Shown here: positions 17,628 to 28,163 of the stretch, in pieces
Layout of the letters: each line of letters starts with the position of its first letter
Numbering within the stretch: position 1 is the first letter of the stretch
Assembly (NCBI GenBank): GCA_016787785.1
Contig: JAEUTO010000004.1
Location: 186,001 to 250,000, forward strand
Length of the DNA: 64,000 nucleotides
Direction: 5' to 3'
From: Bacteroidia bacterium
Lineage (GTDB): Bacteria > Bacteroidota > Bacteroidia > B-17B0 > Aurantibacillaceae
Notes under the pieces: model-generated
What the model was told of the DNA's origin: nothing
Seen by the model: only the letters and a program-made list of their open reading frames with translations
Databases searched by the model: none
Translations under genes and position numbers: made by a program

Positions 17628-19508
17628 CTAATTTTTTAGAACCGGCAAAACAATACCGGAAGCAGCGTCAGCCTGTTGAAAAACCCTTATATCGCTCGAA
17701 ATAAAGTCTTTATCATCGCACTTATAAATGTCCACAAACTGCTGCGGGTTCCTGTCAAATAATGGAAACCAGCTGCTTTGTATCTGGATCATTAATTTAT
17801 GCCCTTTTTTAAAGGTATGCGCAACATCAGGTAATTCAAATTTTACGGTCTCCACTTTATTAGGTGTAAATGCCTCAGGTTTTTCGAAACTGTTCCTGAA
17901 TTTTCCGCGCATAATTTCGCCACGCACCAACATTTGGTAGCCACCCATTTCGGCCTCTTGTTTCACACCCAAACAACAGTAAAGTGAATCGTATTTAAAA
18001 TTTGCCGGAAAAACATCTATCACTTTTACTACAAAATCAGCATCCGTTGTTGACAGACTTACTTTAAGATCTGCAGTTACAGTTCCTGCTAAAGTAAGAT
18101 CTGAGGTTAACGCATCTGTTTCGTAAACCAACACATCTGTTCTTCTTGAGGCAAAGCGCTGGTCGTCATCCATGTATTCTCTGGTGCGACGTAAATGCAC
18201 ATCTTCCGCATAAGGCACCGGTTTATTTGGATCGCTGGTGTATTTTGAAGAAGAATTTGCAACAGTAGGTTTATCAAAAGAGAGTTTTTGGTTAGGATTT
18301 AAATAGATGGTTTTGTTTTCAATTTCTTTTGGTGGCCAACTTTCAAATGTTTTCCAGTTGTTTTCGCCGCTAAAAAAGATAGTTGCTTCAGCAATGTTTT
18401 TATCAGATCCTTTATTCTGTAAATAAAAATTAAAGAAAGGTAATTCAATATTTTTTTGATAATATTCTGAAGTTCTGCTTCCAAATCTAACATTACCTAA
18501 ATAATTACCATCGCCGCGGTGCCAGCCACCATGCACCCAGGGCCCCATTACCAATCTATTATTTGTTTTTGGCGATTGCTTCTCAATGGCTTTATATAAA
18601 TTCCAAGCGCCGTAACAGTCTTCGGCATCAAATGTTCCGCCAACGGTTAGCACCGCAGGTTTTACATCTTTGCATCCAACACGCGCGTTTCTGGCTTGCC
18701 ACCAGGCATCCATATTCGGATGATCCATCATATCGTTCCAAAAAGCAATACTGTCGCCCATATATTTTTTTAAATTCTTTAAGGCGCCTTGTTTTAAATA
18801 AAAACTGTAATTATCCTTTTCAGGAAATATGAAGCCTTTTTGGTCAGCCATCGTTGGTTTTGGGCGCGGTTTACCAAACGAATAATAAAAATTAAATCCA
18901 TCCATCATGGCAAAAGCGCCATTGTGGTGGAAATCGTCGCCTAAGAACCAATCTGTAACGGGTGCTTGCGGACTAACTGCTTTTAAAGCAGGGTGGTTGC
19001 TTAGTGCAGCCATGGTGCTATAAAAACCAGGGTATGAAATTCCAAAAACACCAAAGTTACCATTGTTGTTAGGAATGTTCTTTAGCATCCAGTCAATAGC
19101 GTCATAAGTATCGCTGGCTTCATCAAATTCTTTACCTTTTTTGTCTGCAATAAATGGCCTAACATCCACAAAATCGCCTTCGCTCATGTATCTTCCACGT
19201 ACATCCTGCATTACAATAATATAATTTTCCATCAGGTAATTGGCCCAATGGGTAGCATATAATCTTGGCGAAAACCTGTTCTTACCATAAGGTGCACAAG
19301 AGTAGGGTGTGCGCATCATAAGAACGGGGTGTTTTCCGGCACTATTTTTTGGCGCGTAAATACAGGTAAATAATTTTTTACCATCGCGCATAGGGATCAT
19401 TGTTTCAGTTTTGGTATAATTTGCAGCTGTCCAAACGCTATCTATTGCAATTTGACCGTTTATTTGACAAAAAATGCCTAAAAACAGTATTAAAAGTGTT
19501 TTTTTCAT
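17628..19508 (-). CDS. CocE/NonD-family (X-Pro dipeptidyl-peptidase-like) hydrolase, exported
   Basis: This is an alpha/beta-hydrolase of 626 residues with a signal peptide (MKKTLLILFLGIFCQINGQ). Features are the oxyanion region MMRTPYSCAPYG, the nucleophile motif FGISYPGFY (Ser near residue 155), the acid/His region GGTFDAEDCYG and MGPWVHGGWHRGDG, and a C-terminal PepX_C jelly-roll domain (about 400-620). The family cleaves X-Pro peptides, cocaine-like esters or glutaryl amides; the substrate here is unknown, but periplasmic action is likely. ATG 19508 is chosen over TTG 19517 because MKKTLL begins a normal signal peptide. Confidence 0.9.
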   Translation of the reverse strand: MKKTLLILFLGIFCQINGQIAIDSVWTAANYTKTETMIPMRDGKKLFTCIYAPKNSAGKHPVLMMRTPYSCAPYGKNRFSPRLYATHWANYLMENYIIVMQDVRGRYMSEGDFVDVRPFIADKKGKEFDEASDTYDAIDWMLKNIPNNNGNFGVFGISYPGFYSTMAALSNHPALKAVSPQAPVTDWFLGDDFHHNGAFAMMDGFNFYYSFGKPRPKPTMADQKGFIFPEKDNYSFYLKQGALKNLKKYMGDSIAFWNDMMDHPNMDAWWQARNARVGCKDVKPAVLTVGGTFDAEDCYGAWNLYKAIEKQSPKTNNRLVMGPWVHGGWHRGDGNYLGNVRFGSRTSEYYQKNIELPFFNFYLQNKGSDKNIAEATIFFSGENNWKTFESWPPKEIENKTIYLNPNQKLSFDKPTVANSSSKYTSDPNKPVPYAEDVHLRRTREYMDDDQRFASRRTDVLVYETDALTSDLTLAGTVTADLKVSLSTTDADFVVKVIDVFPANFKYDSLYCCLGVKQEAEMGGYQMLVRGEIMRGKFRNSFEKPEAFTPNKVETVKFELPDVAHTFKKGHKLMIQIQSSWFPLFDRNPQQFVDIYKCDDKDFISSDIRVFQQADAASGIVLPVLKN

Positions 19509-19629
19509 GTAGTTCAATTATACAATAAATACCGGTAATAGGCTTAATATTTGATTAACAATTTATAGTTAAAAACATTGGTGCGGTAAGAATTTAAAGC
19601 CCAATGCTTTCTCTTACTTTTAAAAGATA

Positions 19630-22332
19630 ATGGCTATTGAAAAAAGGAATAAATTCAGGGACAAAGATAACATCGAACAGGATGTTGAAGAATTATTGGA
19701 GAAAAACGCAATTGAAGATTACGTAACTCCAAAACTTGTTGAGAAACAACCTATAGAGAGAAAAAAGAACAAGCCAAAATCAACACCAAAAGTTGTTGAA
19801 GAGGAAGCCGTTGTTGAAGATGCAGTAAAACCTGCAAAAGAGGCCAAAACTAAAACCAAAGAAAAAGATAAAAATAAAATTACCCTTGCCGAACGTTTTG
19901 AAAAATTTAAATTGTTTTATCAAAACGAGCGTACACAAAAGATCTTTGGGCTATTGCTTGTTCTATTCGCGGCTTATTTAGCCATTGCTTTTGTATCTTA
20001 TTTTTTTACCTGGCAGGTTGATCAGGATAAAGTTCTTGGAACTGCAGATGATTTTTTTCTTCCCGAAACAAAAGTAAAGAACTGGTTGGGTAAAGCCGGT
20101 GCATTGGTTTCGCATTGGTTCATGTACAAAGGATTTGGAACAGCATCATTTATTTTAGTACCTGTACTTTTCACTTACGGTATTCAAAAAGTGGTTCAAA
20201 AACAATTCATCAACATAGGTTCTTTTAATGCTAAATGGCTTTTTCTTTTAGTATGGAGCTCGCTTGTTTTATCATACTTTTTTTCTGAAACATTATTTTA
20301 TATGGGTGGCGGTTTTGGTTATTTCATCAACGCCCAGATCTCTAATTTTGTTGGGGGTGTTGGTCTTATAGCCTTACTGGCATTTTCTATGCTAACCTTT
20401 TTGGTTTTAATAATTAATCTGTCGTTTAAATTACCAGCAAAGCCCGTGTTAGAAGAAGACGAACAAATTAAAGCGGAAATAGAACCCACATTAAACGAAA
20501 CCGTAAAAGGCAATACGGTTTTTTATACCGATAACAAAGAACCAAAACTTTCGGCAGATGAAGAAGCCGAGCTTTTGAATTTTGAAGTCAAAGAAAAAGA
20601 TGTTGTAGCAAACGATGAAAGTTTTGAAGTGATAGCAACAAAAGAAGAAATTACTGAAGAGCCGATCATAGAAGAGAAGGTAGATCTTACAAATACAGCT
20701 TTGCCTTTAGAAATAACCGGAAAAAAAGATGAACCCGAATTTGAAATTGGCAAAACAGTTGAAGAGCCTATTTTAAAAGAAGAAGAGAATCGTGCCGCTA
20801 AATTGGTAGAAGAGTTTGGTGAGTATGATCCAACGTTAGATCTTGGTTCATACCAATTCCCAAGTTTTGAATTACTGAACGATTATGGTAACACGGGAAG
20901 CAAAGTAAATCAGGAAGAATTAATTGCAAACAAAAATAGAATTTTAAGTACTTTAAAAAATTACGGAATAGAGATCGACAAGATCACAGCAACGGTTGGT
21001 CCAACCGTTACCTTGTACGAAATTGTTCCTGCCGCAGGTGTACGTATCAGTAAAATAAAAAATCTTGAAGATGATATTGCTTTAAGTTTAGCTGCTCTTG
21101 GTATCCGTATCATTGCGCCTATTCCGGGCAAGGGCACAATTGGTATTGAGGTTCCGAATTTAAATCCTGAAATGGTGCCTATGAAAAATATTCTGGCATC
21201 CGAAAAATTTAATAACTCGGCTTTTGAATTACCAATTGCTTTAGGAAAAACAATTAGTAACGAAATTTTTATTGCCGATCTTGCAAAGATGCCTCACCTT
21301 TTAATGGCAGGTGCTACAGGGCAAGGTAAATCCGTTGGATTGAACGCGGTACTTGTTTCTTTACTTTATAAAAAGCATCCTTCACAAGTAAAATTTGTTT
21401 TGGTTGATCCTAAAAAAGTAGAGTTAACCTTATTCAATAAAATTGAACGCCATTTTTTAGCAAAATTGCCAAACTCCGAGGATGCTATTATTACAGATAA
21501 CACAAAGGTTATTCATACATTAAACTCGTTGTGTATTGAAATGGATAACCGTTATGCCTTGTTGCAAGACGCACAGGTAAGGAATATTAAAGAATACAAT
21601 ACCAAATTCGTTAATCGTAAATTAAATCCTAACGATGGTCACAAATTCTTACCTTATATTGTACTAGTGGTGGATGAGTTTGCTGATTTAATTATGACTG
21701 CGGGCAAAGAGGTAGAAACACCAATTGCACGTTTAGCACAATTAGCCAGGGCCATTGGAATACATTTAATTATTGCAACACAACGCCCGTCGGTAAACAT
21801 TATTACAGGTACTATTAAAGCCAATTTCCCCGCGCGTATTGCCTTTAGAGTAACGAGTAAAATAGACAGTCGCACCATTTTAGATTCAGGTGGTGCAGAT
21901 CAGTTAATTGGTCGCGGTGATATGTTATTAAGTACAGGCAACGATCTAATACGTATACAGTGTGCCTTTGTAGATACACCGGAGGTTGAAAAAATAACCG
22001 AGTTTATTGGTAACCAAAGAGCTTACCCGAGCGCATTTTTACTACCCGAGTATGTTGGGGAAGATGGAGGAGAAGGAGTTGGGGAAGTTGACCTGAGCGA
22101 AAGGGACAAAATGTTTGACGAAGCAGCTAAATTAGTGGTACAGTTTCAACAGGGAAGCGCCTCATTCTTACAAAGAAAGTTAAAATTAGGCTATAACAGG
22201 GCCGGAAGAATTGTCGATCAGTTAGAGGCAGCCGGAATCATAGGAGGCTTTGAAGGCAGCAAAGCACGGGATGTTTTGATCAAAGACATGGCCCAATTAG
22301 AAGAAATTTTACAAAAATTGCGAAATCGTTAG
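19630..22332 (+). CDS. ftsK: DNA translocase FtsK/SpoIIIE
   Basis: This hexameric motor moves chromosome ends during division and activates dimer resolution. In 900 residues, a charged N-terminus is followed by four membrane helices (about 105-265), an acidic low-complexity linker (about 275-410), an alpha/beta motor domain with Walker A GATGQGKS (about 560-568) and Walker B VLVVDEFADL, and a C-terminal winged-helix gamma domain (FLQRKLKLGYNRAGRIVDQLE) that reads orienting DNA sequences. The linker is moderate in length. It is followed closely by lolA on the same strand. Confidence 0.97.
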   Translation: MAIEKRNKFRDKDNIEQDVEELLEKNAIEDYVTPKLVEKQPIERKKNKPKSTPKVVEEEAVVEDAVKPAKEAKTKTKEKDKNKITLAERFEKFKLFYQNERTQKIFGLLLVLFAAYLAIAFVSYFFTWQVDQDKVLGTADDFFLPETKVKNWLGKAGALVSHWFMYKGFGTASFILVPVLFTYGIQKVVQKQFINIGSFNAKWLFLLVWSSLVLSYFFSETLFYMGGGFGYFINAQISNFVGGVGLIALLAFSMLTFLVLIINLSFKLPAKPVLEEDEQIKAEIEPTLNETVKGNTVFYTDNKEPKLSADEEAELLNFEVKEKDVVANDESFEVIATKEEITEEPIIEEKVDLTNTALPLEITGKKDEPEFEIGKTVEEPILKEEENRAAKLVEEFGEYDPTLDLGSYQFPSFELLNDYGNTGSKVNQEELIANKNRILSTLKNYGIEIDKITATVGPTVTLYEIVPAAGVRISKIKNLEDDIALSLAALGIRIIAPIPGKGTIGIEVPNLNPEMVPMKNILASEKFNNSAFELPIALGKTISNEIFIADLAKMPHLLMAGATGQGKSVGLNAVLVSLLYKKHPSQVKFVLVDPKKVELTLFNKIERHFLAKLPNSEDAIITDNTKVIHTLNSLCIEMDNRYALLQDAQVRNIKEYNTKFVNRKLNPNDGHKFLPYIVLVVDEFADLIMTAGKEVETPIARLAQLARAIGIHLIIATQRPSVNIITGTIKANFPARIAFRVTSKIDSRTILDSGGADQLIGRGDMLLSTGNDLIRIQCAFVDTPEVEKITEFIGNQRAYPSAFLLPEYVGEDGGEGVGEVDLSERDKMFDEAAKLVVQFQQGSASFLQRKLKLGYNRAGRIVDQLEAAGIIGGFEGSKARDVLIKDMAQLEEILQKLRNR

Positions 22333-22377
22333 GTACAATTTAAACCTTTTGTGCATCTTAGATGTCTATTTTGGTAT

Positions 22378-22385
22378 TACATTTG
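22378..22385 (+). promoter_or_regulatory. -7 box of the lolA promoter
   Basis: TACATTTG matches TAnnTTTG and ends 13 bp before the lolA ATG. A TTTTG lies 26 bp upstream, slightly beyond the usual spacing. It suggests that lolA can be transcribed independently of ftsK. Confidence 0.4.
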
Positions 22386-22398
22386 TACTAATAACATT

Positions 22399-23049
22399 AT
22401 GAAGAGATTATTCAGTTTATTATTTGTTAGTGGCGCCCTTTTTTCGAGCGCACAAGATCAGGATCCTAAAGCAAAAGCTATTTTAGATGACCTAAGCAAA
22501 ACAACTAAAGCTTATAAAACAATTACGGCCGACTACAGTTTTATTATTTTAAGCAAAGATAAAAAACAGGTAGAGAAACAGGCACATAAGGTGCAGGTAA
22601 AAGGCAATAAATTTAAGTTAGATATTCCGGGTAATACCATTGTTTGCGATGGTACTACGCTTTGGAATTATAATAAAGATGCCAAAGAAGTAACTATTAA
22701 AACATTTGAGGCAACCAACGAGGATCAGCTAAATCCAAGTAAAATTTTTACTATGTACGAAAGTGGCTATAAGTTTAAATATGATAAAGAAGAAAAAGTT
22801 GGCGCAGCATCGTGTCAGGTAATTGATCTTTACCCATCAGTTAAACCTGAAAAGAAAAAATTTCATACGGTTAAACTTTATGTTGATAAGGTGAAGAAAC
22901 AAGTTGTAAAACTAACCATGTTGATGAAAGACGGCGGAGAAAATATTTATGAAATTAAAACAATGAAACCCAATTTGGAAATTGCGGATAATGCATTTGT
23001 TTTTGATACCAAAAGCTTAAAACCCGATCAGATAAGTGACGAAAGATAA
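22399..23049 (+). CDS. lolA: Outer-membrane lipoprotein carrier LolA
   Basis: This periplasmic chaperone of about 216 residues moves lipoproteins to the outer membrane. ATG 22399 is chosen because MKRLFSLLFVSGALFSSAQ is a signal peptide; the open frame extends upstream, but only with an unlikely sequence. Typical LolA strands are visible: TITADYSFIILSKDKKQVEKQ, GNTIVCDGTTLWNYNKDAKEVTI and a C-terminal VYxxKxxKPNLEIADNAFVFD pattern. Its place after ftsK is common in Bacteroidota. Confidence 0.88.
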   Translation: MKRLFSLLFVSGALFSSAQDQDPKAKAILDDLSKTTKAYKTITADYSFIILSKDKKQVEKQAHKVQVKGNKFKLDIPGNTIVCDGTTLWNYNKDAKEVTIKTFEATNEDQLNPSKIFTMYESGYKFKYDKEEKVGAASCQVIDLYPSVKPEKKKFHTVKLYVDKVKKQVVKLTMLMKDGGENIYEIKTMKPNLEIADNAFVFDTKSLKPDQISDER

Positions 23050-23067
23050 TTTTTACGATGCAAGTTA

Positions 23068-23093
23068 AAGGGCCTTTTAAGGCCCTTTTTTTT
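23068..23093 (+). terminator. Terminator after lolA
   Basis: GGGCCTT and AAGGCCC form a tight stem followed by a run of nine T residues, 19 bp past the lolA stop. Confidence 0.88.
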
Positions 23094-23252
23094 TGCGCTT
23101 AAGTTGCCTGCGCTTTGTTAAAATAGCATGAATTGGGGCTATGAGGCTTAATATAGAAGCAAATACTGAGCGAAAAGTATCTTATTTTGAGTGAGTTATC
23201 CTGTTTAAATTCATATAAAAATTACCTTTAAAGTAACTAATACCAAAATCTC

Positions 23253-26200
23253 ATGAAAAACATTATCGCATTAATGATAGGCCTATTTATTACACTATAT
23301 GTCCAGGGCCAAAATAAATTTGTTGTGTCGGGTGATGTTTTTGGTAAAAGAGTATTTGTAAAAAATAACGGTCAGTTCGATAATGACGTTCCAAATAATA
23401 AAAAGAAAATAATTTACGGTTATACTAATGGCGACGAGCGTGTTTATTTTAATGAAGGCGGCTTAACTTATTTTTTGATACAAAGAAAAAAGCTAAAAGA
23501 GTGGGAAATGGAGGAGCTGGAGCATGGAAGAAAAATAAAATCCCCACTTGTTAAAACCAGTGTTGTAAATGTTACCTGGGAAAGTGCAAATCCTAATATT
23601 CAAATTATTGAAAGCGAACAACAAGCGTATTATCATTCTTACGGAAATGCAGAATTTAAATCTACTTGCTATAAAAAGATCACTTACAAAAACGTTTACA
23701 ATAATATTGATATTGAATATGTTTTTGCAAACCAACGTTTAGATGGAATAAAATACAATATAATTGTTCATCCGGGTGGAAATATTAAGGATGTGAAAAT
23801 TAAATATTCAGGCGAAATAGAAAATGTATCTATCAAAAAAGGAAACGTAATAATTAAAACACCTGTTCAGGATATTTCAGAACTGGCACCACAAAGTTAT
23901 CAGGAAGGTAAAATGATCGGATCAAATTTTACTGTAACAGATGATGTTATTTCATTTGAAGTCGCAGAAGGCTATGATAATACAAAAGAATTAATAGTTG
24001 ACCCATGGGTTGTAAATTTAAATTTAGCTACAAATAATTATGGTTTTGATGTTGATTTTGATTATGCAGGAAATTATTTTGTTTATGGTGGAAGTAGTCC
24101 TTCTTTAATTTCAAAATATTCCCCTGCAGGCGCGTTACTTTGGACCTTTAATGGTACAGTGCCGGCAATTGGCTGGACATCTCTTAACTGGTGGGCAAAA
24201 GCAAGTAATTTTATTGTGGATAAAGTAAGCGGTAAATCCTACACAGGCGAAGGATATAATACTACAGGTGGTGCTCGTATTGTAAGGATCGATCAAAACG
24301 GTGTTTATGATAATTTTGTAAGTGTTGCAGTTGCTACATGGCAGGAAGTTTGGGATATGGCTTACAATTGTTCAAACGGTTCGGTAATGGGATTAGGAGG
24401 AACAACCGCTAATAATACTTCTGCAGGGATTTTAAATACTGTTACCGGCGCAATTACACCTCAAAATTTTTCAGGTTTAGCTACCGGCCTCCAGGATATT
24501 ATTTCTCATGCCATTGATCCTAGCGGAACAATATTTTTTGTGTACGCCAGTAATGGTACTCCAACTTTAAATAACAGGTTATTAAGAGTTAATGCAACAT
24601 TTAATGGTAACAACTGGATCGCTCCTACAACTTATGCGTCATTTGTTGAAGGCGCTAATAAGCAATATCCGGGTGGCGGCGCTCTCGTTTCAAACGGATA
24701 TAATGCTCTGGCGGCTAATGCCAATTTTCTTTATTACTACGATGGCTTTAATTTAGCTGCATTTAATAAAACTACCGGTGTTAAAGTTGGTTTTACTACA
24801 ATACCCGGTCAAACCATATTACAGCAAGGCGGTATTGCAGTAGATGACTGCGATAATATTTATATTGGAGGAAATGGTTCAATACGATGTTTTAATTTTA
24901 ACGGTACTAATTTTACAGCTAATGGTAATATACCAGTTGCCTCTGCTACAGCCAACCAATATGTAACCGATATTAAATATAACCTTGCAAATAATTCATT
25001 GTATGTGAGTGGATCTGGTTTTGGCGGAACATACACCGCTATTAATAGTGCTACATGTACTATCATTCAAACTTCTGTTACAACAATTTGTGTTGGCAGT
25101 AACAATGGTAATGCAGTTGCAACAGTTACTACAAACATTCCTGCTCCTGTAATTTCTTACAGTTGGGCAAATTCGAGTAACGTAATTGTGAGTCAAACAA
25201 ACAATTCTCCCTTACTTACAAATACCGCTACTGCGTTATCAAATGGCAATTACACTTTATATGTTCAGATCAATGCGCCTTGCGGTCCAATAAACACTCA
25301 AACATTCAACATCAATTGTGTTTGTAGCTTAACAGCATTGGCAACAAGTAGTTGTACTACTGTTGGTATTACAACGAGTTTAAGTTTAGGTGCCACTGTT
25401 GGTTTAACAGCAACCCCGTTAACTTATTCATGGACGGGCCCGGGTGCATTCTCTTCTGCAAATACAACAACAACAGTTATTAATGCCGCTCCGGGTGTGT
25501 ATACTTTAAATGCGACTACACCTGGTTGTACCGCTTCTAATACAGTGCTTGTAACGGCACCTAGTTCGTTTACACCTGTACTCACTTCTACAAATGTTAT
25601 TTGCTTTAACGGCTCAAACGGATCTTCAAGCGTAACTGCCATAACGGGTACGTCAACAGCGCCATATACTTATTCGTGGTCAACCGTACCTATACAGAAT
25701 ACAGCTATGGCCGCAAATTTAGCTGCCGGAAATTATACCTGCCTTGTTACAGATAATAACGGTTGTACATTTTCAGGTACTACAACGATTACACAACCAC
25801 CGCAAGCTTTTTTAACATTAGCAAGTACTTCGGTAACATGCTTTAATGGCGCAAATGGTACTGCAAGTGTTTCAAATGTGCCTGTAATAAATACAGCACC
25901 TTACACTTATACATGGTCAGGCCCACCTGTGCAAAATACAGCTCAGGCTACGGGTTTAACTGCCGGAACATATACTTGTACTTTACAGGATAATGTTGGT
26001 TGTTTATTTACGGGTACTACTATTGTTACGCAACCAAATTCAGTTTCTGTAACTGTAGTATCAAATACAACTCAGGCGTGTGTTGGTAATTTTATTACTC
26101 TAACCGCATCCGGTAGCGGTGGAGTTGGCGCGGGTTATACTTACACATGGTCAAACGCAGCGAACACAAATATTAATACTGTTACCGAAAATACAGGAGG

Positions 26201-27473
26201 ATTATACACATATACTGCAACTGCTTTTGATGCTAATTTATGTAATGTATCTGCTGCAATAACCGTTTCATTTATTACAATGCCGGGTTTAATTACTACT
26301 AATGCTGCGATCTGTTCAGGACAGTCTGCTAATTTAGTTGTGAATGGCGCTTCGAGTTATGCTTGGTCGCCTGCAACGGGTTTAAATACTACATCAGGCA
26401 GTATGGTAATTGCATCTCCTGCTGTTACAACTGTTTATAATATTGTTGGCAGTAATCAAAGTTGTACAACTACAGGCAATGTTACTGTAACAGTAGTTCA
26501 AAATCCTAATTTCGAAATATCTTGTCCTTTACAGGAAATATGTAAAGGATCTTCTACGCAAATTTCTGCATCGGGCGCTCAGTATTATGTTTGGGCTCCG
26601 TTAAATACATTAACTTTTGTAAATGGAAATAATGTTATAGCAACACCACTAAGCTCGGGCGAGTATACTGTAATAGGTTATAATGCCTTTGGCACAACAA
26701 CTTGTTCTGCGCAAAAAATGATGCCTATAATGGTTGTGCCTCAGGTAACACCGGTAGTAAGTGCTAATAAAATAATATGCCGGGGCGAGAAAGCTACCCT
26801 AAGTGCATCCGGCGGAAATACTTTTTTATGGAATCCACCAACAGGTTTAAATACAACTACGCAATCAGGCGTGGTATCAAGCGCTGTTTCAAGTATCGTT
26901 TATTCAGTAAATGTTTCTAATAATGGTTTTTGTGGTAACACAGCAACGGTATCTGTAATCGTAAACCCAGTACCAAATGTAGTTGCGAGCGAAGATGCTA
27001 CTTACAATCTAGATGATCAGATCTATATTAATGCAACCGGCACGGGTACAATAAGCTGGGTACAAGGTGAAAATATCATGTGCAAAGATTGTCCGTATAC
27101 ACAAGTAATGCCTAAAAGCACAAATTGTTATGTTGCTGAAACTGTAAACCAATTTGGATGTAAAGCCCTAGATGAGGTTTGTATTACTATCACTTACGAC
27201 AATGGCATATACATACCAAATGCATTTACGCCAAATGCCGACGGCATAAATGACGTGTTCCTTGTTTATGGCTACTCTATATCAGATGTAACAATGGATA
27301 TATTTGATCGTTGGGGCGAAAAATTATTCTCTTCTAATGATATTGCAAAAGGCTGGAATGGCATTTATAAAGGAAAAGACAGCGAGATAGGTGTTTACAT
27401 CTATAAGATCAGTTACAAAGGAATAGATGGTAAAAAACATTCAAAAACAGGCCACGTAACTTTAAGTAAATAA
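23253..27473 (+). CDS. Large secreted protein: DUF7948-like N-terminus, SprB-type repeats, T9SS type B tail
   Basis: This is a surface-bound or released protein of 1406 residues. After a signal peptide (MKNIIALMIGLFITLYVQGQ) comes a DUF7948-like domain (about 25-250, FVKNNGQFD to LIVDPW). A propeller-like region with Gly/Asn-rich repeats follows (about 255-610). Two clear SprB repeats (about 770-930) share TCFNGxNGxxSV, APYTYxW and LxAGxYTC. Several Cys-bearing Ig/PKD-like modules then lead to the gliding-motility-associated tail (about 1315-1406, IPNAFTPNADGINDVF to TGHVTLSK). SprB repeats and this tail are known from type IX secreted adhesins. It is monocistronic, with a terminator after it. 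Confidence 0.88.
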   Translation: MKNIIALMIGLFITLYVQGQNKFVVSGDVFGKRVFVKNNGQFDNDVPNNKKKIIYGYTNGDERVYFNEGGLTYFLIQRKKLKEWEMEELEHGRKIKSPLVKTSVVNVTWESANPNIQIIESEQQAYYHSYGNAEFKSTCYKKITYKNVYNNIDIEYVFANQRLDGIKYNIIVHPGGNIKDVKIKYSGEIENVSIKKGNVIIKTPVQDISELAPQSYQEGKMIGSNFTVTDDVISFEVAEGYDNTKELIVDPWVVNLNLATNNYGFDVDFDYAGNYFVYGGSSPSLISKYSPAGALLWTFNGTVPAIGWTSLNWWAKASNFIVDKVSGKSYTGEGYNTTGGARIVRIDQNGVYDNFVSVAVATWQEVWDMAYNCSNGSVMGLGGTTANNTSAGILNTVTGAITPQNFSGLATGLQDIISHAIDPSGTIFFVYASNGTPTLNNRLLRVNATFNGNNWIAPTTYASFVEGANKQYPGGGALVSNGYNALAANANFLYYYDGFNLAAFNKTTGVKVGFTTIPGQTILQQGGIAVDDCDNIYIGGNGSIRCFNFNGTNFTANGNIPVASATANQYVTDIKYNLANNSLYVSGSGFGGTYTAINSATCTIIQTSVTTICVGSNNGNAVATVTTNIPAPVISYSWANSSNVIVSQTNNSPLLTNTATALSNGNYTLYVQINAPCGPINTQTFNINCVCSLTALATSSCTTVGITTSLSLGATVGLTATPLTYSWTGPGAFSSANTTTTVINAAPGVYTLNATTPGCTASNTVLVTAPSSFTPVLTSTNVICFNGSNGSSSVTAITGTSTAPYTYSWSTVPIQNTAMAANLAAGNYTCLVTDNNGCTFSGTTTITQPPQAFLTLASTSVTCFNGANGTASVSNVPVINTAPYTYTWSGPPVQNTAQATGLTAGTYTCTLQDNVGCLFTGTTIVTQPNSVSVTVVSNTTQACVGNFITLTASGSGGVGAGYTYTWSNAANTNINTVTENTGGLYTYTATAFDANLCNVSAAITVSFITMPGLITTNAAICSGQSANLVVNGASSYAWSPATGLNTTSGSMVIASPAVTTVYNIVGSNQSCTTTGNVTVTVVQNPNFEISCPLQEICKGSSTQISASGAQYYVWAPLNTLTFVNGNNVIATPLSSGEYTVIGYNAFGTTTCSAQKMMPIMVVPQVTPVVSANKIICRGEKATLSASGGNTFLWNPPTGLNTTTQSGVVSSAVSSIVYSVNVSNNGFCGNTATVSVIVNPVPNVVASEDATYNLDDQIYINATGTGTISWVQGENIMCKDCPYTQVMPKSTNCYVAETVNQFGCKALDEVCITITYDNGIYIPNAFTPNADGINDVFLVYGYSISDVTMDIFDRWGEKLFSSNDIAKGWNGIYKGKDSEIGVYIYKISYKGIDGKKHSKTGHVTLSK

Positions 27474-27497
27474 CAGCCAAAAATATACTGATAATAT

Positions 27498-27528
27498 AAA
27501 TGTCCGGGTTTTATCCGGACATTTTTTT
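27498..27528 (+). terminator. Terminator after the large T9SS type B gene
   Basis: AAATGTCCGG and CCGGACATTT form a 10-bp stem with a 7-nt loop, ending in seven T residues. Confidence 0.9.
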
Positions 27529-27573
27529 GAAATGAAATTCAGAAAAGATAAAAATGAAAAAAAGAAAATATTT

Positions 27574-27616
27574 CCTTGCGAACTTCGTTTTATCTTAGCG
27601 CACTTTGTGGTTAAAT
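27574..27616. repeat. Degenerate dispersed repeat (CTTTGTGGTTAA type), copy 1
   Basis: The stretch ending CTTAGCGCACTTTGTGGTTAAA resembles the gap sequences at 32122-32189, 32943-32974 and 61831-61901. It lies between a terminator and the stop of the YfiR-like gene and has no coding potential. Confidence 0.5.
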
Positions 27617-27617
27617 T

Positions 27618-28163
27618 TTAATTGATCAAAATTCCTAAACTAATTAATGAAGTTGCAATTTTTAATTGATGTTGCTCTATATCTTTTCTATTGATATCAA
27701 ATTTCAGTTCATCATCATCCAGTGTTACAAAACTTAAACTGGCGCCTTTTTTTGCAAGTCCTTCGCGCTCGCCAACTATTAACACTGGTTTATCTTTTGT
27801 TTGATCTTTTAAAACTTTTACCGCAGAACTTTTTGATTCAGGGACAAATAATAAGTGACAACCATAAGTATCCTCCGGCGTTTTACATTTACGAATAACA
27901 ATGTTCCTGCCTTTTATTTTTTTTGTAGCAGCAAGTGTTTCTAATTCTTTTGTAATTGGCGAATCACCCAATATGGCTAAAATAAAATCACCTTTGTTTT
28001 GTGCTTCAGGCCACTCTACGTACTTCATAAAATTATAAATAAACAGGGTGTAAGATTTATAATCCGTTTCCTGTGCCTTGCAATCGCCACAATAAACCCC
28101 ACGTAAAAACACTACTGCAAATAGCAGAACTTTAAGATGTTTTATATACTTCGTGTTGTTCAA
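27618..28163 (-). CDS. YfiR-like periplasmic protein (DUF4154)
   Basis: This protein of 181 residues has a signal peptide ending near CKAQ/E and a DUF4154/YfiR domain: YTLFIYNFMKYVEWPE, FILAILGDSPI, a KCKTPEDTYGCHLLFV Cys pair, PVLIVGEREGLAKKGASLSFV and the C-terminal DINRKDIEQHQLKIATSLISLG. In Pseudomonas, YfiR is a periplasmic inhibitor of the membrane cyclase YfiN. Here the gene overlaps the TonB receptor by 4 bp. It lies opposite a HAMP-PP2C membrane phosphatase, so it may regulate that instead; this is an inference. Confidence 0.86.
   Translation of the reverse strand: MNNTKYIKHLKVLLFAVVFLRGVYCGDCKAQETDYKSYTLFIYNFMKYVEWPEAQNKGDFILAILGDSPITKELETLAATKKIKGRNIVIRKCKTPEDTYGCHLLFVPESKSSAVKVLKDQTKDKPVLIVGEREGLAKKGASLSFVTLDDDELKFDINRKDIEQHQLKIATSLISLGILIN

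Noticed and set aside
25585-26040. DNA repeat in the large T9SS gene as a mobile element
   Set aside because: The similarity reflects two SprB-type protein repeats; there are no terminal repeats or transposase.
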